This document shows, piece by piece, positions 21,474 to 31,625 of a stretch of DNA of 49,396 nt. The stretch lies in contig JACNIU010000191.1 of the NCBI GenBank assembly GCA_014382905.1, forward strand, positions 1-49,396, given 5' to 3'. Made by a program: the position numbers and the translations under genes. Position 1 is the stretch's first letter, and every line of letters starts with the position of its first letter. This DNA is from Desulfobacterales bacterium. GTDB taxonomy: Bacteria > Desulfobacterota > DSM-4660 > Desulfatiglandales > Desulfatiglandaceae. The notes beneath the pieces are model-generated. The model searched no databases. It saw only the letters and a program-made list of their open reading frames with translations, and was not told the origin of the DNA.

Positions 21474-21850
21474 TAACACATTAGCGGTTTGAAAGAAAGC
21501 CAGTGACCGTGAGGGTCTCTTTCCCAAAGGCCGTAAATAAGTCCCTCATTTCATAGGAACGGCAGCGAGGCTTTAAATTCGTCACAGGACAGCCCCAGAA
21601 TAAGGTATCCATTTAAACGGCTATCGCCTCTGCCTGCCCGGAAACTGTATTCAACGTCAAGGGGGCGTTCTATACCCTCTGGAGAATTTTTGTTACGTCC
21701 TTTGGGAAAGAGACCCTCACGGTCCGGCCTGCCCGCCAATGCCTTTCGCCGCGCATTGCTGGTTCAACCCTTCAGGACGTGTGGCACCTCCCATCAGCAA
21801 CACGTCCAAGAGAGGCGATGGCAGGCGGGCAATCTAATCATGACCGTTTT
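21474..21850 (+). repeat. Dispersed ~290-bp repeat, copy A (with a ~102-bp nested insertion)
   Basis: IR arms tgagggtctctttcccaaaggccgtaa (21510-21536) and ttacgtcctttgggaaagagaccctca (21693-21719); core nearly identical to copies B and D. Confidence 0.93.
21728..21829. repeat. Nested palindromic insertion inside repeat copy A
   Basis: Interrupts the sequence 'ccgg|caatctaat' that is continuous in copies B and C; ends cctgcccgccaatgcc / ggcgatggcaggcggg are imperfect inverted repeats. Confidence 0.75.
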
Positions 21851-21879
21851 CCCTGTTTACTTATTTTTTTACCAAAACT

Positions 21880-22908
21880 ATGATGATTTTAGGCATAGAT
21901 ACCTCATGTGATGACACATCAGCGGGGGTTGTCGTTGACGGAAGGTCCGTCCTCTCCAACGTGGTCCATTCTCAGGTCGAGATCCACCATCCCCACGGAG
22001 GCGTTGTTCCGGAACTTGCCTCCAGGGAACACATCAAGAATATCATGCCGGTGGTCGAGACGTCCCTTTCAAAGGCGGGCGTCCGGATGAACGATCTGGA
22101 TGGGATTGCCGTAACTGTGGGGCCAGGACTTGTGGGAGCCCTTCTGGTCGGCCTTTATTATGCCAAGGGGTTAGCCTATGTCTGTGACATTCCCTTGGCA
22201 GCGGTGAATCACATGGAAGGCCATATCCTTTCAATCTTCCTGGAGGAAGAAATTCCTCAGTTTCCCTTTATTGCCCTGACCGTCTCCGGCGGGCATACGA
22301 GCATATACCATGTGGAGGCCTATGGCCAATATGTCCAGATGGGTCAAACCCTTGATGATGCCGCCGGGGAGGCATTCGACAAGGTAGCCAAGATTTCCGG
22401 TCTTGGCTATCCGGGAGGTGTTGCCATAGAAAGGATGGCTGTCAACGGCAGTTGTGACAGGATCAAGTTCCCGAGGGCATATCTGGAAAAAGAATCCCTC
22501 GACTTCAGCTTCAGCGGCCTTAAGACTGCCGTCGCATTATATATGAAAAAATGGCGTGACAACCAGACGCAACAAGATGAAATAACCCTTGCTGACATTG
22601 CGGCATCATTCCAGGAGTCGGTGGTAGACGTACTTGTTGATAAGGTCATGACCGCAAGAAGAAAAACAGGGGTTAAATCGGTTATAATGGCAGGGGGCGT
22701 GGCATGCAACAGGAGACTTCGGGAGAGGCTGTCAGAGGCTGCCGGAACTGAAGGTGTAAACGTCTATTACCCCCGGCCGGAATACTGTACCGACAACGGG
22801 GCCATGATTGCAGCAGCAGGCTATCATCGGCTGTTGCGGGGTGAAACAGCAGGCATGTCCTCAGATGTGAGATCCAAATTTCCCATCCGGCCAAGCCCCT
22901 TACCCTGA
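21880..22908 (+). CDS. tsaD: tRNA threonylcarbamoyladenosine synthase TsaD
   Basis: MMILGIDTSCDDTSAGVV, NHMEGHILS, GGVACNRRLRERL. Confidence 0.98.
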   Translation: MMILGIDTSCDDTSAGVVVDGRSVLSNVVHSQVEIHHPHGGVVPELASREHIKNIMPVVETSLSKAGVRMNDLDGIAVTVGPGLVGALLVGLYYAKGLAYVCDIPLAAVNHMEGHILSIFLEEEIPQFPFIALTVSGGHTSIYHVEAYGQYVQMGQTLDDAAGEAFDKVAKISGLGYPGGVAIERMAVNGSCDRIKFPRAYLEKESLDFSFSGLKTAVALYMKKWRDNQTQQDEITLADIAASFQESVVDVLVDKVMTARRKTGVKSVIMAGGVACNRRLRERLSEAAGTEGVNVYYPRPEYCTDNGAMIAAAGYHRLLRGETAGMSSDVRSKFPIRPSPLP

Positions 22909-22932
22909 ACGAGGTTGTGAAATTAAGTAGAC

Positions 22933-23451
22933 TTGAAATTCAAGAGACAGCTCAGATATTATTACCTCAGGTTTATCCGTCTAAGGGGCAATCCCCATGA
23001 ACTGGCCCTCGGGATGACCTTTGGGATCTTCACCGGCATGATGCCGATCTTGCCCTTTCAGATGGCGCTTTCCGTGGGTTTAGCCATGCTGTTCAAAGGG
23101 AGCAAGATAACAGCGGCATTAGGTACCTGGATCAGCAATCCCTTGAACTGGTATTTTCTGTACTATTACAATTACAAATTAGGGGCATTCATATTAGGGA
23201 TAAAAGGGCATAGCGCCATGTTTTCATCCATCATGACGGCCGTACGATTGGGCGAAGACTCGATGGTTATCGTGGAGAAAATCCTGGCAGCCGGTAGTCT
23301 CACGGTTGCGTCCTTTCTTGTGGGCGGCCTGGTCATGGGAACGGTCACTTCAATCCCCTCTTATTTCATTTTCTTGCACATCTTCCGGCGTATAAAGGTC
23401 TGGCGCGAATCGAAAAGGGGACACAAGAATTGGAGCGTCACAGATCGTTAA
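22933..23451 (+). CDS. DUF2062-family membrane protein
   Basis: LALGMTFGIFTGMMPILPFQMALSVGLAMLFKGSKITAALGTWISNPLNWYFLYYYNYKLG. Confidence 0.9.
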   Translation: MKFKRQLRYYYLRFIRLRGNPHELALGMTFGIFTGMMPILPFQMALSVGLAMLFKGSKITAALGTWISNPLNWYFLYYYNYKLGAFILGIKGHSAMFSSIMTAVRLGEDSMVIVEKILAAGSLTVASFLVGGLVMGTVTSIPSYFIFLHIFRRIKVWRESKRGHKNWSVTDR

Positions 23452-24275
23452 GGCCGGTAGCAGCATTTCGACCAAAAAAAAGGTTGGGACAGCATTTTCT
23501 TATTAATGCCGGGATCATTCAAAGAATTATCTCTTTAGCTGGATTCCGGTCCGGAGATGTGATCCTGGAAATCGGACCCGGAGAAGGGGCCATGACCCTC
23601 CCCCTTTCCAGAACCGTTTCACACATTGTGGCAGTAGAGAAGGACATCGACCTGGTAAGTTCGCTCCAGAAGAAGCTGTCCGGCTCTAACATCTCCAATG
23701 TAACTCTGGTAAATCACGATATCCTTTCATTTGATTTCACCGGTGTCAGACCCCGGCCCCCTGACAAGATCCAGATCATAGGGAATCTCCCTTACAACAT
23801 ATCCTCCCCTGTGCTGGAAAAACTGATAAAACATCGAAGACTGTTGGCAAGGGCAATCCTTATGTTCCAATTGGAGGTCGCCAATAGGCTAACCGCATCT
23901 CCCTGCACAAAGGCCTATGGGGCCATGACCCTCCTGGTTCAATACCATGCGAAATCCACCCGCCTGCTAAAGGTGTCCAGGAGCGCCTTTTATCCGGTGC
24001 CAAAAGTGGATTCAATGATCGTTGAGCTTGACTTTGAGCACCCATATCCCGCACCGGGAGTCCACGGGGACCACTTCAGAAACGTGGTGAGGGGGGCCTT
24101 TGCTCACAGGAGAAAGACAATTATTAATTCCATGAAGGGATTTTTACCCTTCTGGACACACGATGTGCTCATAAACGGGATGGAGGCGAGCGGGATTGAC
24201 CCTAAAAGACGGGCAGAAACCCTGCATATGGATGAGTTTTTACGCTTGGCTTCTGCCCTTACAATTGACAAGTGA
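23430..24275 (+). CDS. rsmA: 16S rRNA (adenine1518/1519-N6)-dimethyltransferase RsmA/KsgA
   Basis: KKRLGQHFLINAGIIQRI, ILEIGPGEGAMT, IIGNLPYNISSPVL. Confidence 0.97.
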   Translation: MERHRSLRPVAAFRPKKRLGQHFLINAGIIQRIISLAGFRSGDVILEIGPGEGAMTLPLSRTVSHIVAVEKDIDLVSSLQKKLSGSNISNVTLVNHDILSFDFTGVRPRPPDKIQIIGNLPYNISSPVLEKLIKHRRLLARAILMFQLEVANRLTASPCTKAYGAMTLLVQYHAKSTRLLKVSRSAFYPVPKVDSMIVELDFEHPYPAPGVHGDHFRNVVRGAFAHRRKTIINSMKGFLPFWTHDVLINGMEASGIDPKRRAETLHMDEFLRLASALTIDK

Positions 24276-24350
24276 TGAACAGGGTGATATTAAGTTAACC
24301 TTTGACACGAACAGCCGGGAAAGCCGGCTGAGACCTTTGAAAAATTTGCC

Positions 24351-25205
24351 ATGGAAATCATAGAGACAGTTCAAGAGATGCGGCAGAGATCCGAGGCATT
24401 ACGATTGGACGGGCAAACCATCGCCTTTGTCCCGACCATGGGGTTTCTCCATGAGGGCCACCTTGAATTGATGCGCGCAGGAAAAAAACACGCTGGCAAA
24501 CTGATCATCAGCGTCTTTGTGAATCCTACGCAGTTTGGCCCCGGCGAGGATCTTGATCAGTATCCAAGAGACACGGAAGGCGATCTGGAAAAGGCCCATA
24601 ATGTCGGGGTCGATATCGTCTTTATGCCATCTGCAGCGGAGATGTATCCGGAGGAATCTGAGACCCGGGTGCGGGTGGAAAATCTCCCCCGCCACCTCTG
24701 CGGTCTTTCGAGGCCCGGCCACTTTGACGGGGTGGCCACAGTGGTTGCCAAATTGTTCAACATTACGAAGCCACATGTGGCGGTCTTTGGCCAGAAAGAC
24801 TACCAGCAGTTAGCAGTGATAAGCCGAATGGTCATGGATCTCAACATGGACATCCAGATCTTGGGGGTTCCCACTGTCCGGGAGCCGGACGGCCTCGCCA
24901 TGAGTTCTCGGAACAGCTATTTAAGGCCGGAAGAGAGAAGGTCCGCCCTCTCACTGAGAAAATCAATCGATTTGGCAGGGGCGTTATTCCGGGGAGGAGA
25001 GAAAAAGGCAAAAGCGATAAAAGACGAGATTCAATCTCTTGTTCTGAGCCATCCCTTTACCGAAATCGATTATATCGCCCTCTGTGACCCGGTAACATTA
25101 GACGATGTTGAGGTGCTGGGTCATGAGAATCTGCTTGCCCTGGCAGTCAGGGTCGGAAAGACCAGACTGATAGACAACTGCCTGCTCCGCGAGGGCCGGG
25201 ACTGA
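24351..25205 (+). CDS. panC: Pantothenate synthetase
   Basis: [37 protein letters not shown]-like motif, [16 protein letters not shown]. Confidence 0.97.
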   Translation: [284 protein letters not shown]

Positions 25206-25368
25206 AACGCCCCAAGGATCCATTCCCCCCTTGGATCAAGAGGTTTGCTTGAAATTTACATATGAAAAATTATTCGTTACCAGCTGCCGGGTATCGGTGT
25301 TTGGAGGGTAGAGTGAACGGTCCCCTGATAACGGATATCCGACAACCGATAAGAACTTAGATACAGGG

Positions 25369-25657
25369 TAACACTTCAGCAGTTTGAAACAAAGCTGGGG
25401 AGCATGAGGGTCTCTTTCCCAAAGGACGTAAATAAGGGGATCGTTTCACAGGAACGGCAGCGAGACCTTAGAATTCGTCACTGGACAGCCCCAGAAAAAG
25501 ATATTCATTTAAACGGACATCGCCTCTGCCTGCCCGGAACCTGTATTCAACGTCAAGGGGGCGTTCTATACGCTCTGGAAAATTTTGTTACGTCCTTTGG
25601 GAAAGAGGCCCTCATGCTCCGGCAATCTAATAAAGACCGTTCTCAAAACGCTAAGCT
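25369..25657 (+). repeat. Dispersed ~290-bp repeat, copy B (immediately upstream of metK)
   Basis: IR arms at 25405-25431 and 25588-25614; core in the same orientation as copies A and D. Confidence 0.95.
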
Positions 25658-25676
25658 GATATGAAAGGAGTTTTAG

Positions 25677-26840
25677 ATGAGACCATTAAACTTTCTGTTT
25701 ACTTCAGAGTCCGTAACCGAAGGGCATCCGGATAAGGTCGCCGATCAGATATCCGACCACATATTAGACAGGATATTAGCCCAAGATCGGACATCAAGGG
25801 TGGCGTGCGAGACCTTGGTGACCACCGGTATGGCCATGATTTCAGGAGAAATAACAACCTCGGCGTACGTGGATATGCCGGAAGTGGTCAGAGAGACCAT
25901 CAGAGACATCGGGTACAAGAATTCCTCCATGGGGTTTGACTGGGAGACATGCGCTGTACTTTCCACCATTGACAAACAATCCCCTGATATTGCGATGGGG
26001 GTCGATGGAAAGGGCCTTTTCAAAGAGCAGGGGGCGGGAGATCAGGGCCTCATGTTTGGCTACGCCTGCAAAGATACCGCAACCTTCATGCCGATGCCCA
26101 TTTACCTGGCCCACGGGCTGACCAAGAGATTGGCCCATGTTCGAAAGTCCGGAGACCTTACCTGGCTCAGACCCGACGGGAAGTCCCAGGTGACCGTAGA
26201 ATATATCGAAGGGAAGCCTTCAAGGGTTCACTCGGTTGTGATTGCCGCCCAGCACGCCCCGGACGTGGATTACGACACCCTCCACGAGGCCATCATCGAG
26301 AAGGTTATCAGGCAGGTGATACCACCGGAGATGCTGGACCCGGAGACACAATACTATATCAACACCACAGGTCGGTTTGTGGTGGGGGGGCCTTTAGGGG
26401 ATTGCGGTTTAACAGGACGTAAGATCATCATGGACACGTACGGCGGTTTTGGCTATCACGGCGGCGGGGCTTTTTCAGGAAAAGATCCTTCCAAAGTGGA
26501 CCGAAGTGCCTCATATATGTGTCGCTATATTGCCAAGAATATCGTGGCGGCCGGATTGGCCGAAAAATGCGAAATCCAGGTGGCATATACAATTGGCAGG
26601 GCCCACCCGGTTTCGGTGATGGTGGGTGCTTACAGTACGGGGGTTCTTCCCAGCATCGAACTGACCGAAATTGTAAAAAAAGAATTTGACCTGAGGCCTG
26701 CTGCAATTATTGAGCGCCTTGATCTTCTTCGACCCATTTACAGAAAGACATGCAACTATGGCCATTTCGGTCGAGAGAGGCCTGAGTTTACCTGGGAAAA
26801 GACCGATGCGGTAGCAGCGCTCAAAAAGGCTGTAAAATAG
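25677..26840 (+). CDS. metK: S-adenosylmethionine synthetase
   Basis: [37 protein letters not shown]. Confidence 0.98.
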   Translation: MRPLNFLFTSESVTEGHPDKVADQISDHILDRILAQDRTSRVACETLVTTGMAMISGEITTSAYVDMPEVVRETIRDIGYKNSSMGFDWETCAVLSTIDKQSPDIAMGVDGKGLFKEQGAGDQGLMFGYACKDTATFMPMPIYLAHGLTKRLAHVRKSGDLTWLRPDGKSQVTVEYIEGKPSRVHSVVIAAQHAPDVDYDTLHEAIIEKVIRQVIPPEMLDPETQYYINTTGRFVVGGPLGDCGLTGRKIIMDTYGGFGYHGGGAFSGKDPSKVDRSASYMCRYIAKNIVAAGLAEKCEIQVAYTIGRAHPVSVMVGAYSTGVLPSIELTEIVKKEFDLRPAAIIERLDLLRPIYRKTCNYGHFGRERPEFTWEKTDAVAALKKAVK

Positions 26841-26898
26841 CGTTTCGGCCAGGGCCAGGAGGAGTGCGTGAATCAAATCAATAAGCGAGGTTAAGTAG

Positions 26899-28224
<1,326 letters not shown>

Positions 28225-28273
28225 GGGGTATATGTCAGATGCATCGCGGTCATGACGATCCGATTTTTCAGTT

Positions 28274-29230
28274 TCATGTTTCCGCTTCCATCTCTTCCTT
28301 CATGCGGCGCCTTTTCTTTAGCATTATCCTTATGGACCCGTAAACAGTAATCAATGCGGCAAGGGAGAAAAGGATCTCATAAAGATTGTAACTGAGATAG
28401 GTAAACCAGGTCATCTTTCTCCTGAGGGAACTCTGCCATCCCTTTTCCAGATCCTCAAACGACACGGAACATGCTCTCAAAACAGCAGCATGGACGCTTT
28501 CACCCTGCTTCATCCCTTCTAAGACCTTGAGTACCCCCTCTCTTCCAAACTTGCCGATGATGTAATCTACAAAGCTCTTGCTCTCCTCATAAGCCAGTAT
28601 CAGATCCTCCTCACGGCGAGGGAAGCCCCTGGCTAATGAGTCAAGAGAAATAAACCGCCCCCTCAAGGCAACCTTATTCAGTCGTGATCTCTTTTGATCT
28701 AAGATGATATCGCCAATGCCGTCGCTCACCCATTGTGCTACGCCTTCATCAAGCCACCTGGGGAGAGGAACGCTTCTGATATGCTGATGAAGGAGAAGAT
28801 GACACAGTTCATGTTTAAAGATATTTCTGAGGGTGAAGGGGTGGATGTTCATTTTTGAATAATCGATGACAATGAGATCCTTTTCAGGGAGAGCGAAGGC
28901 CACTGTGAGAGGATTTTTTATCATCTGTTGAAACTCCTTGCTCTCCTTTATGAGAAGAATGGACGGGGTTAAATTCAGGTCCCATCCGAAGATCCTTTCT
29001 AATTCTGCCTTGACCCCGGGATAGATATTCGTCAGTTGTTTTGCAGCCGGCTCAAGAGGTGGTTCGAATAACACCCTGATGCCCGCCTCTTTGAGGAGAT
29101 AAACCTCTCCCGCACCAAGGGATCTCCAAGAAAAGAGGAGGGAGGCGGCAAGAAATAGGAGAAGGATGTTTCGGATTGCAGATTGCAGATTGCAGATTGC
29201 AGATTTCCGGTTTCGGTCTTTCATATTCAT
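28274..29230 (-). CDS. Peptidase MA-like gluzincin metalloprotease, signal peptide and C-terminal TM
   Basis: FKHELCHLLLHQHIRSVPLPRWLDEGVAQWVSD (HExxH-type variant HELCH with downstream E); hydrophobic N- and C-termini. Confidence 0.8.
   Translation of the reverse strand: MNMKDRNRKSAICNLQSAIRNILLLFLAASLLFSWRSLGAGEVYLLKEAGIRVLFEPPLEPAAKQLTNIYPGVKAELERIFGWDLNLTPSILLIKESKEFQQMIKNPLTVAFALPEKDLIVIDYSKMNIHPFTLRNIFKHELCHLLLHQHIRSVPLPRWLDEGVAQWVSDGIGDIILDQKRSRLNKVALRGRFISLDSLARGFPRREEDLILAYEESKSFVDYIIGKFGREGVLKVLEGMKQGESVHAAVLRACSVSFEDLEKGWQSSLRRKMTWFTYLSYNLYEILFSLAALITVYGSIRIMLKKRRRMKEEMEAET
29174..29205. repeat. Heptanucleotide tandem repeat (gattgca)4 plus partial unit
   Basis: gattgcagattgcagattgcagattgcagatt. 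Confidence 0.95.
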
Positions 29231-29243
29231 GTTTTCTTGAACC

Positions 29244-29422
29244 GAATCATGATAGGCTCGTAAAAAGTCCGATTTCTCGCAGAGTTCTCAGAGAACGCAG
29301 GGGTAACCTGTTCAAATTGTTCATTCCGTCTTGGCGTCCTTTGCGCCTTTGTTTACCCCGTAGCTCCGGGAGATGGTACTGGGGCGCGAGACCAGAGAGT
29401 TTTTACACGTGCATCAATCATG
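29244..29422. repeat. Composite repeat element related to the one at 7441-7571
   Basis: aatcatgataggctcgtaaaaagtc ... gagtttttacacgtgcatcaatcatg ends resemble the rpmH-mreB element; interior has ctcgcagagttctcagagaacgcag and cttggcgtcctttgcgcctttg, a common intergenic repeat style. Confidence 0.55.
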
Positions 29423-29573
29423 CGTCATTTATGAGAAATTCTTGAAAAGGGACGACGTATGCCCTAAGATGTCAGCACCGTCACAGTTTAGGGCTCATCA
29501 ACCACTTAACCAATTGACCGCTCAACGACTTGACTGTTTAACGAGGTTCGCACTACCGGAGGATCTGTTGAAA

Positions 29574-30749
29574 ATGAACCGTGTCCTTACAGGACTCGAC
29601 CGCATACGCACGGAACTGTGGAAAAAACTGAAAGGCGACAGGCTGGGTCTCCTTGCCAATCAGGCCTCGGTCGATAGCCATCTCAATACAGCAAAGGAGA
29701 TTATTTCACGCCTCCTGCCCGGTCAACTGAAGTCCCTTTTCGGCCCGCAGCACGGCTATGGAGGTGAAGACCAGGACAATATGATGGAAACTCCCCATTC
29801 ATATGAGCAGGCGTTGAGGATTCCTGTCTTCAGCCTTTATGCCGAATCGAGAGATCCGTCTTCAACCATGTTTGACCTGATCGACACCCTGGTCATAGAT
29901 CTTCAGGATGTGGGTGCAAGGGTCTACACCTTTGCCTCCACCATGCTCAACTGCCTCAGGGCAGCGGCAAGACTCGGGAAAAGGGTGGTTGTCTTAGATC
30001 GCCCCAACCCATTGGGCGGAAATGTGGTCGAGGGAAACCTCCTGGAGCCGGAGCTATATTCATTTGTTGGGCCTTATCGTTTACCGATGCGGCATGGTCT
30101 GACAATCGGGGAAATGGCACGTGTTTTCAGCCATGTGTTTGATCTTGACTGCGACCTTGAAGTCATACCCATGCAGGGCTGGCATCGGCGCATGTTATGG
30201 AATGAAACCGGGTTAAGGTGGGCGATGCCCTCTCCGAACATGCCTTTTCCGGAAACCGCCCATGTCTATCCAGGCCAGGTGCTCTGGGAGGGAACCAATC
30301 TTTCCGAAGGAAGAGGAACATGCCGCCCCTTTGAAATCTTCGGGGCGCCTTTTTTTGATGCAACGGCCATCAAACAGATGCTGGACCCGGATGCGAGTAC
30401 AGGCTGTTATCTCCAGGAATATCTGTTTCGTCCAACGTTCCATAAATGGTCAGGAGAACTGTGCCACGGATTTATGATACACATCCTTGACCCACATGCC
30501 TACCAACCCTATTTCACCTCAGTTGCCCTATTGAAGGCCGTTATGGAACTCCACCCGAGAGATTTTGAGTGGAAGCAGCCTCCGTACGAATATGAATACA
30601 AAAAAAAGCCCATCGATATCATCATGGGCAATTCATCTTTGCGGCGCGGTCTGGAATCTGGCGACCCCCTTTCTCTGATAAGGGAGAGGTGGCTGCCAGA
30701 CCTCGAATCCTATGTTAATTGGAGAATGCCCTATCTCTTGTATTCGTGA
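29574..30749 (+). CDS. DUF1343 / NamZ-like exo-beta-N-acetylmuramidase family protein
   Basis: LGLLANQASVDSHLNTAKE, LKSLFGPQHGYGGEDQDNMMETPHS, DLQDVGARVYTF, VLDRPNPLGG; start set at internal ATG. Confidence 0.9.
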   Translation: MNRVLTGLDRIRTELWKKLKGDRLGLLANQASVDSHLNTAKEIISRLLPGQLKSLFGPQHGYGGEDQDNMMETPHSYEQALRIPVFSLYAESRDPSSTMFDLIDTLVIDLQDVGARVYTFASTMLNCLRAAARLGKRVVVLDRPNPLGGNVVEGNLLEPELYSFVGPYRLPMRHGLTIGEMARVFSHVFDLDCDLEVIPMQGWHRRMLWNETGLRWAMPSPNMPFPETAHVYPGQVLWEGTNLSEGRGTCRPFEIFGAPFFDATAIKQMLDPDASTGCYLQEYLFRPTFHKWSGELCHGFMIHILDPHAYQPYFTSVALLKAVMELHPRDFEWKQPPYEYEYKKKPIDIIMGNSSLRRGLESGDPLSLIRERWLPDLESYVNWRMPYLLYS

Positions 30750-30791
30750 CCAGCTAAAGGTTTAAGGCATCTTCCGTGACAAACAATGATC

Positions 30792-30962
30792 TTAACTCTT
30801 CTGCTCTCCGCTGATCCATCTGTCAATGGCATCCTTGTCGAATCGCCAGACCCTGCCAATCCGGATCGCGGGGATTTTACCTTCTGCTGCATACTTACAG
30901 ATTGTAATCTCGTGCAATTTCAAATATTTTGCGATTTCTTTTGTGGTCATGATCTTGGGCAT
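30792..30962 (-). CDS. Small helix-turn-helix (excisionase/HTH_17-type) DNA-binding protein, absent from the supplied ORF track
   Basis: Translation of the reverse strand: MPKIMTTKEIAKYLKLHEITICKYAAEGKIPAIRIGRVWRFDKDAIDRWISGEQKS* (56 aa). Confidence 0.85.
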   Translation of the reverse strand: MPKIMTTKEIAKYLKLHEITICKYAAEGKIPAIRIGRVWRFDKDAIDRWISGEQKS

Positions 30963-31179
30963 AGCAGACTCCTCTATATCTTCTTAACATATTTCGATGG
31001 ATTTCCAAATATGCGTAACAGTGTCAGGCAACTATCAGATAACAAGTTTAATACCGGAAAACTCTAAAGTCAATAAAAAACCTGTTAATCATCAATACTA
31101 AATAAAAAATATCTTAACTTTATAAACTTTATTCGTATTTCGCTTTTCCAAGCTCGCTTCTGACAAATTAAAAATAGAG

Positions 31180-31468
31180 TAACGCTTTAGCAAATGAAAG
31201 AAAGCCGGCAACCGTGAGGATCTCTTTCCCAAAGGACGTAACAAAATTTCTCCTGAGCGTATAGAACGCCCCCTTGACGCTCAATACAGGTTCCGGGCAG
31301 GCAGAGGCGATGTCCGCTTAAATGGATACCTTCTCCTGGGGCTGTCCTGTGACGAATTTTAAGGCCGCACTGCCGTTCCTATGAAATGATCCCCTTATTT
31401 ACGTCCTTTGGGAAAGAGACCCTCACGGTCCGGCAATCTCATCATGACTGTTTTCAAAACGCTGATAC
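31180..31468 (-). repeat. Dispersed ~290-bp repeat, copy C (core inverted relative to its outer ends)
   Basis: IR arms 31214-31240 and 31399-31425; core reads as reverse complement of A/B/D while the outer ~35-45 nt on each side keep the A/B/D orientation; flanking aaaataga at 31171-31178 and 31469-31476. Confidence 0.93.
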
Positions 31469-31625
31469 AAAATAGAAAACTGCCATATACCGGGTTTGGG
31501 CTTGACGATTCTTGGTGTCGTCAGTATATAGGCTCTGGGGGCATGGACTCAGGACTTGCGTCTGCGTTGCACTGAATTTGAAGTGCGTAACCCACTCTTT
31601 TTGCAATGGGACTTTTGACGAGAAT

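Noticed and set aside
21690-21911. 73-aa ORF between comEA-like and tsaD genes
   Set aside because: Lies over repeat copy A and its nested insertion; translation is of repeat DNA.
25206-25676. SAM riboswitch upstream of metK
   Set aside because: The leader is almost entirely repeat copy B; no recognisable SAM aptamer core.
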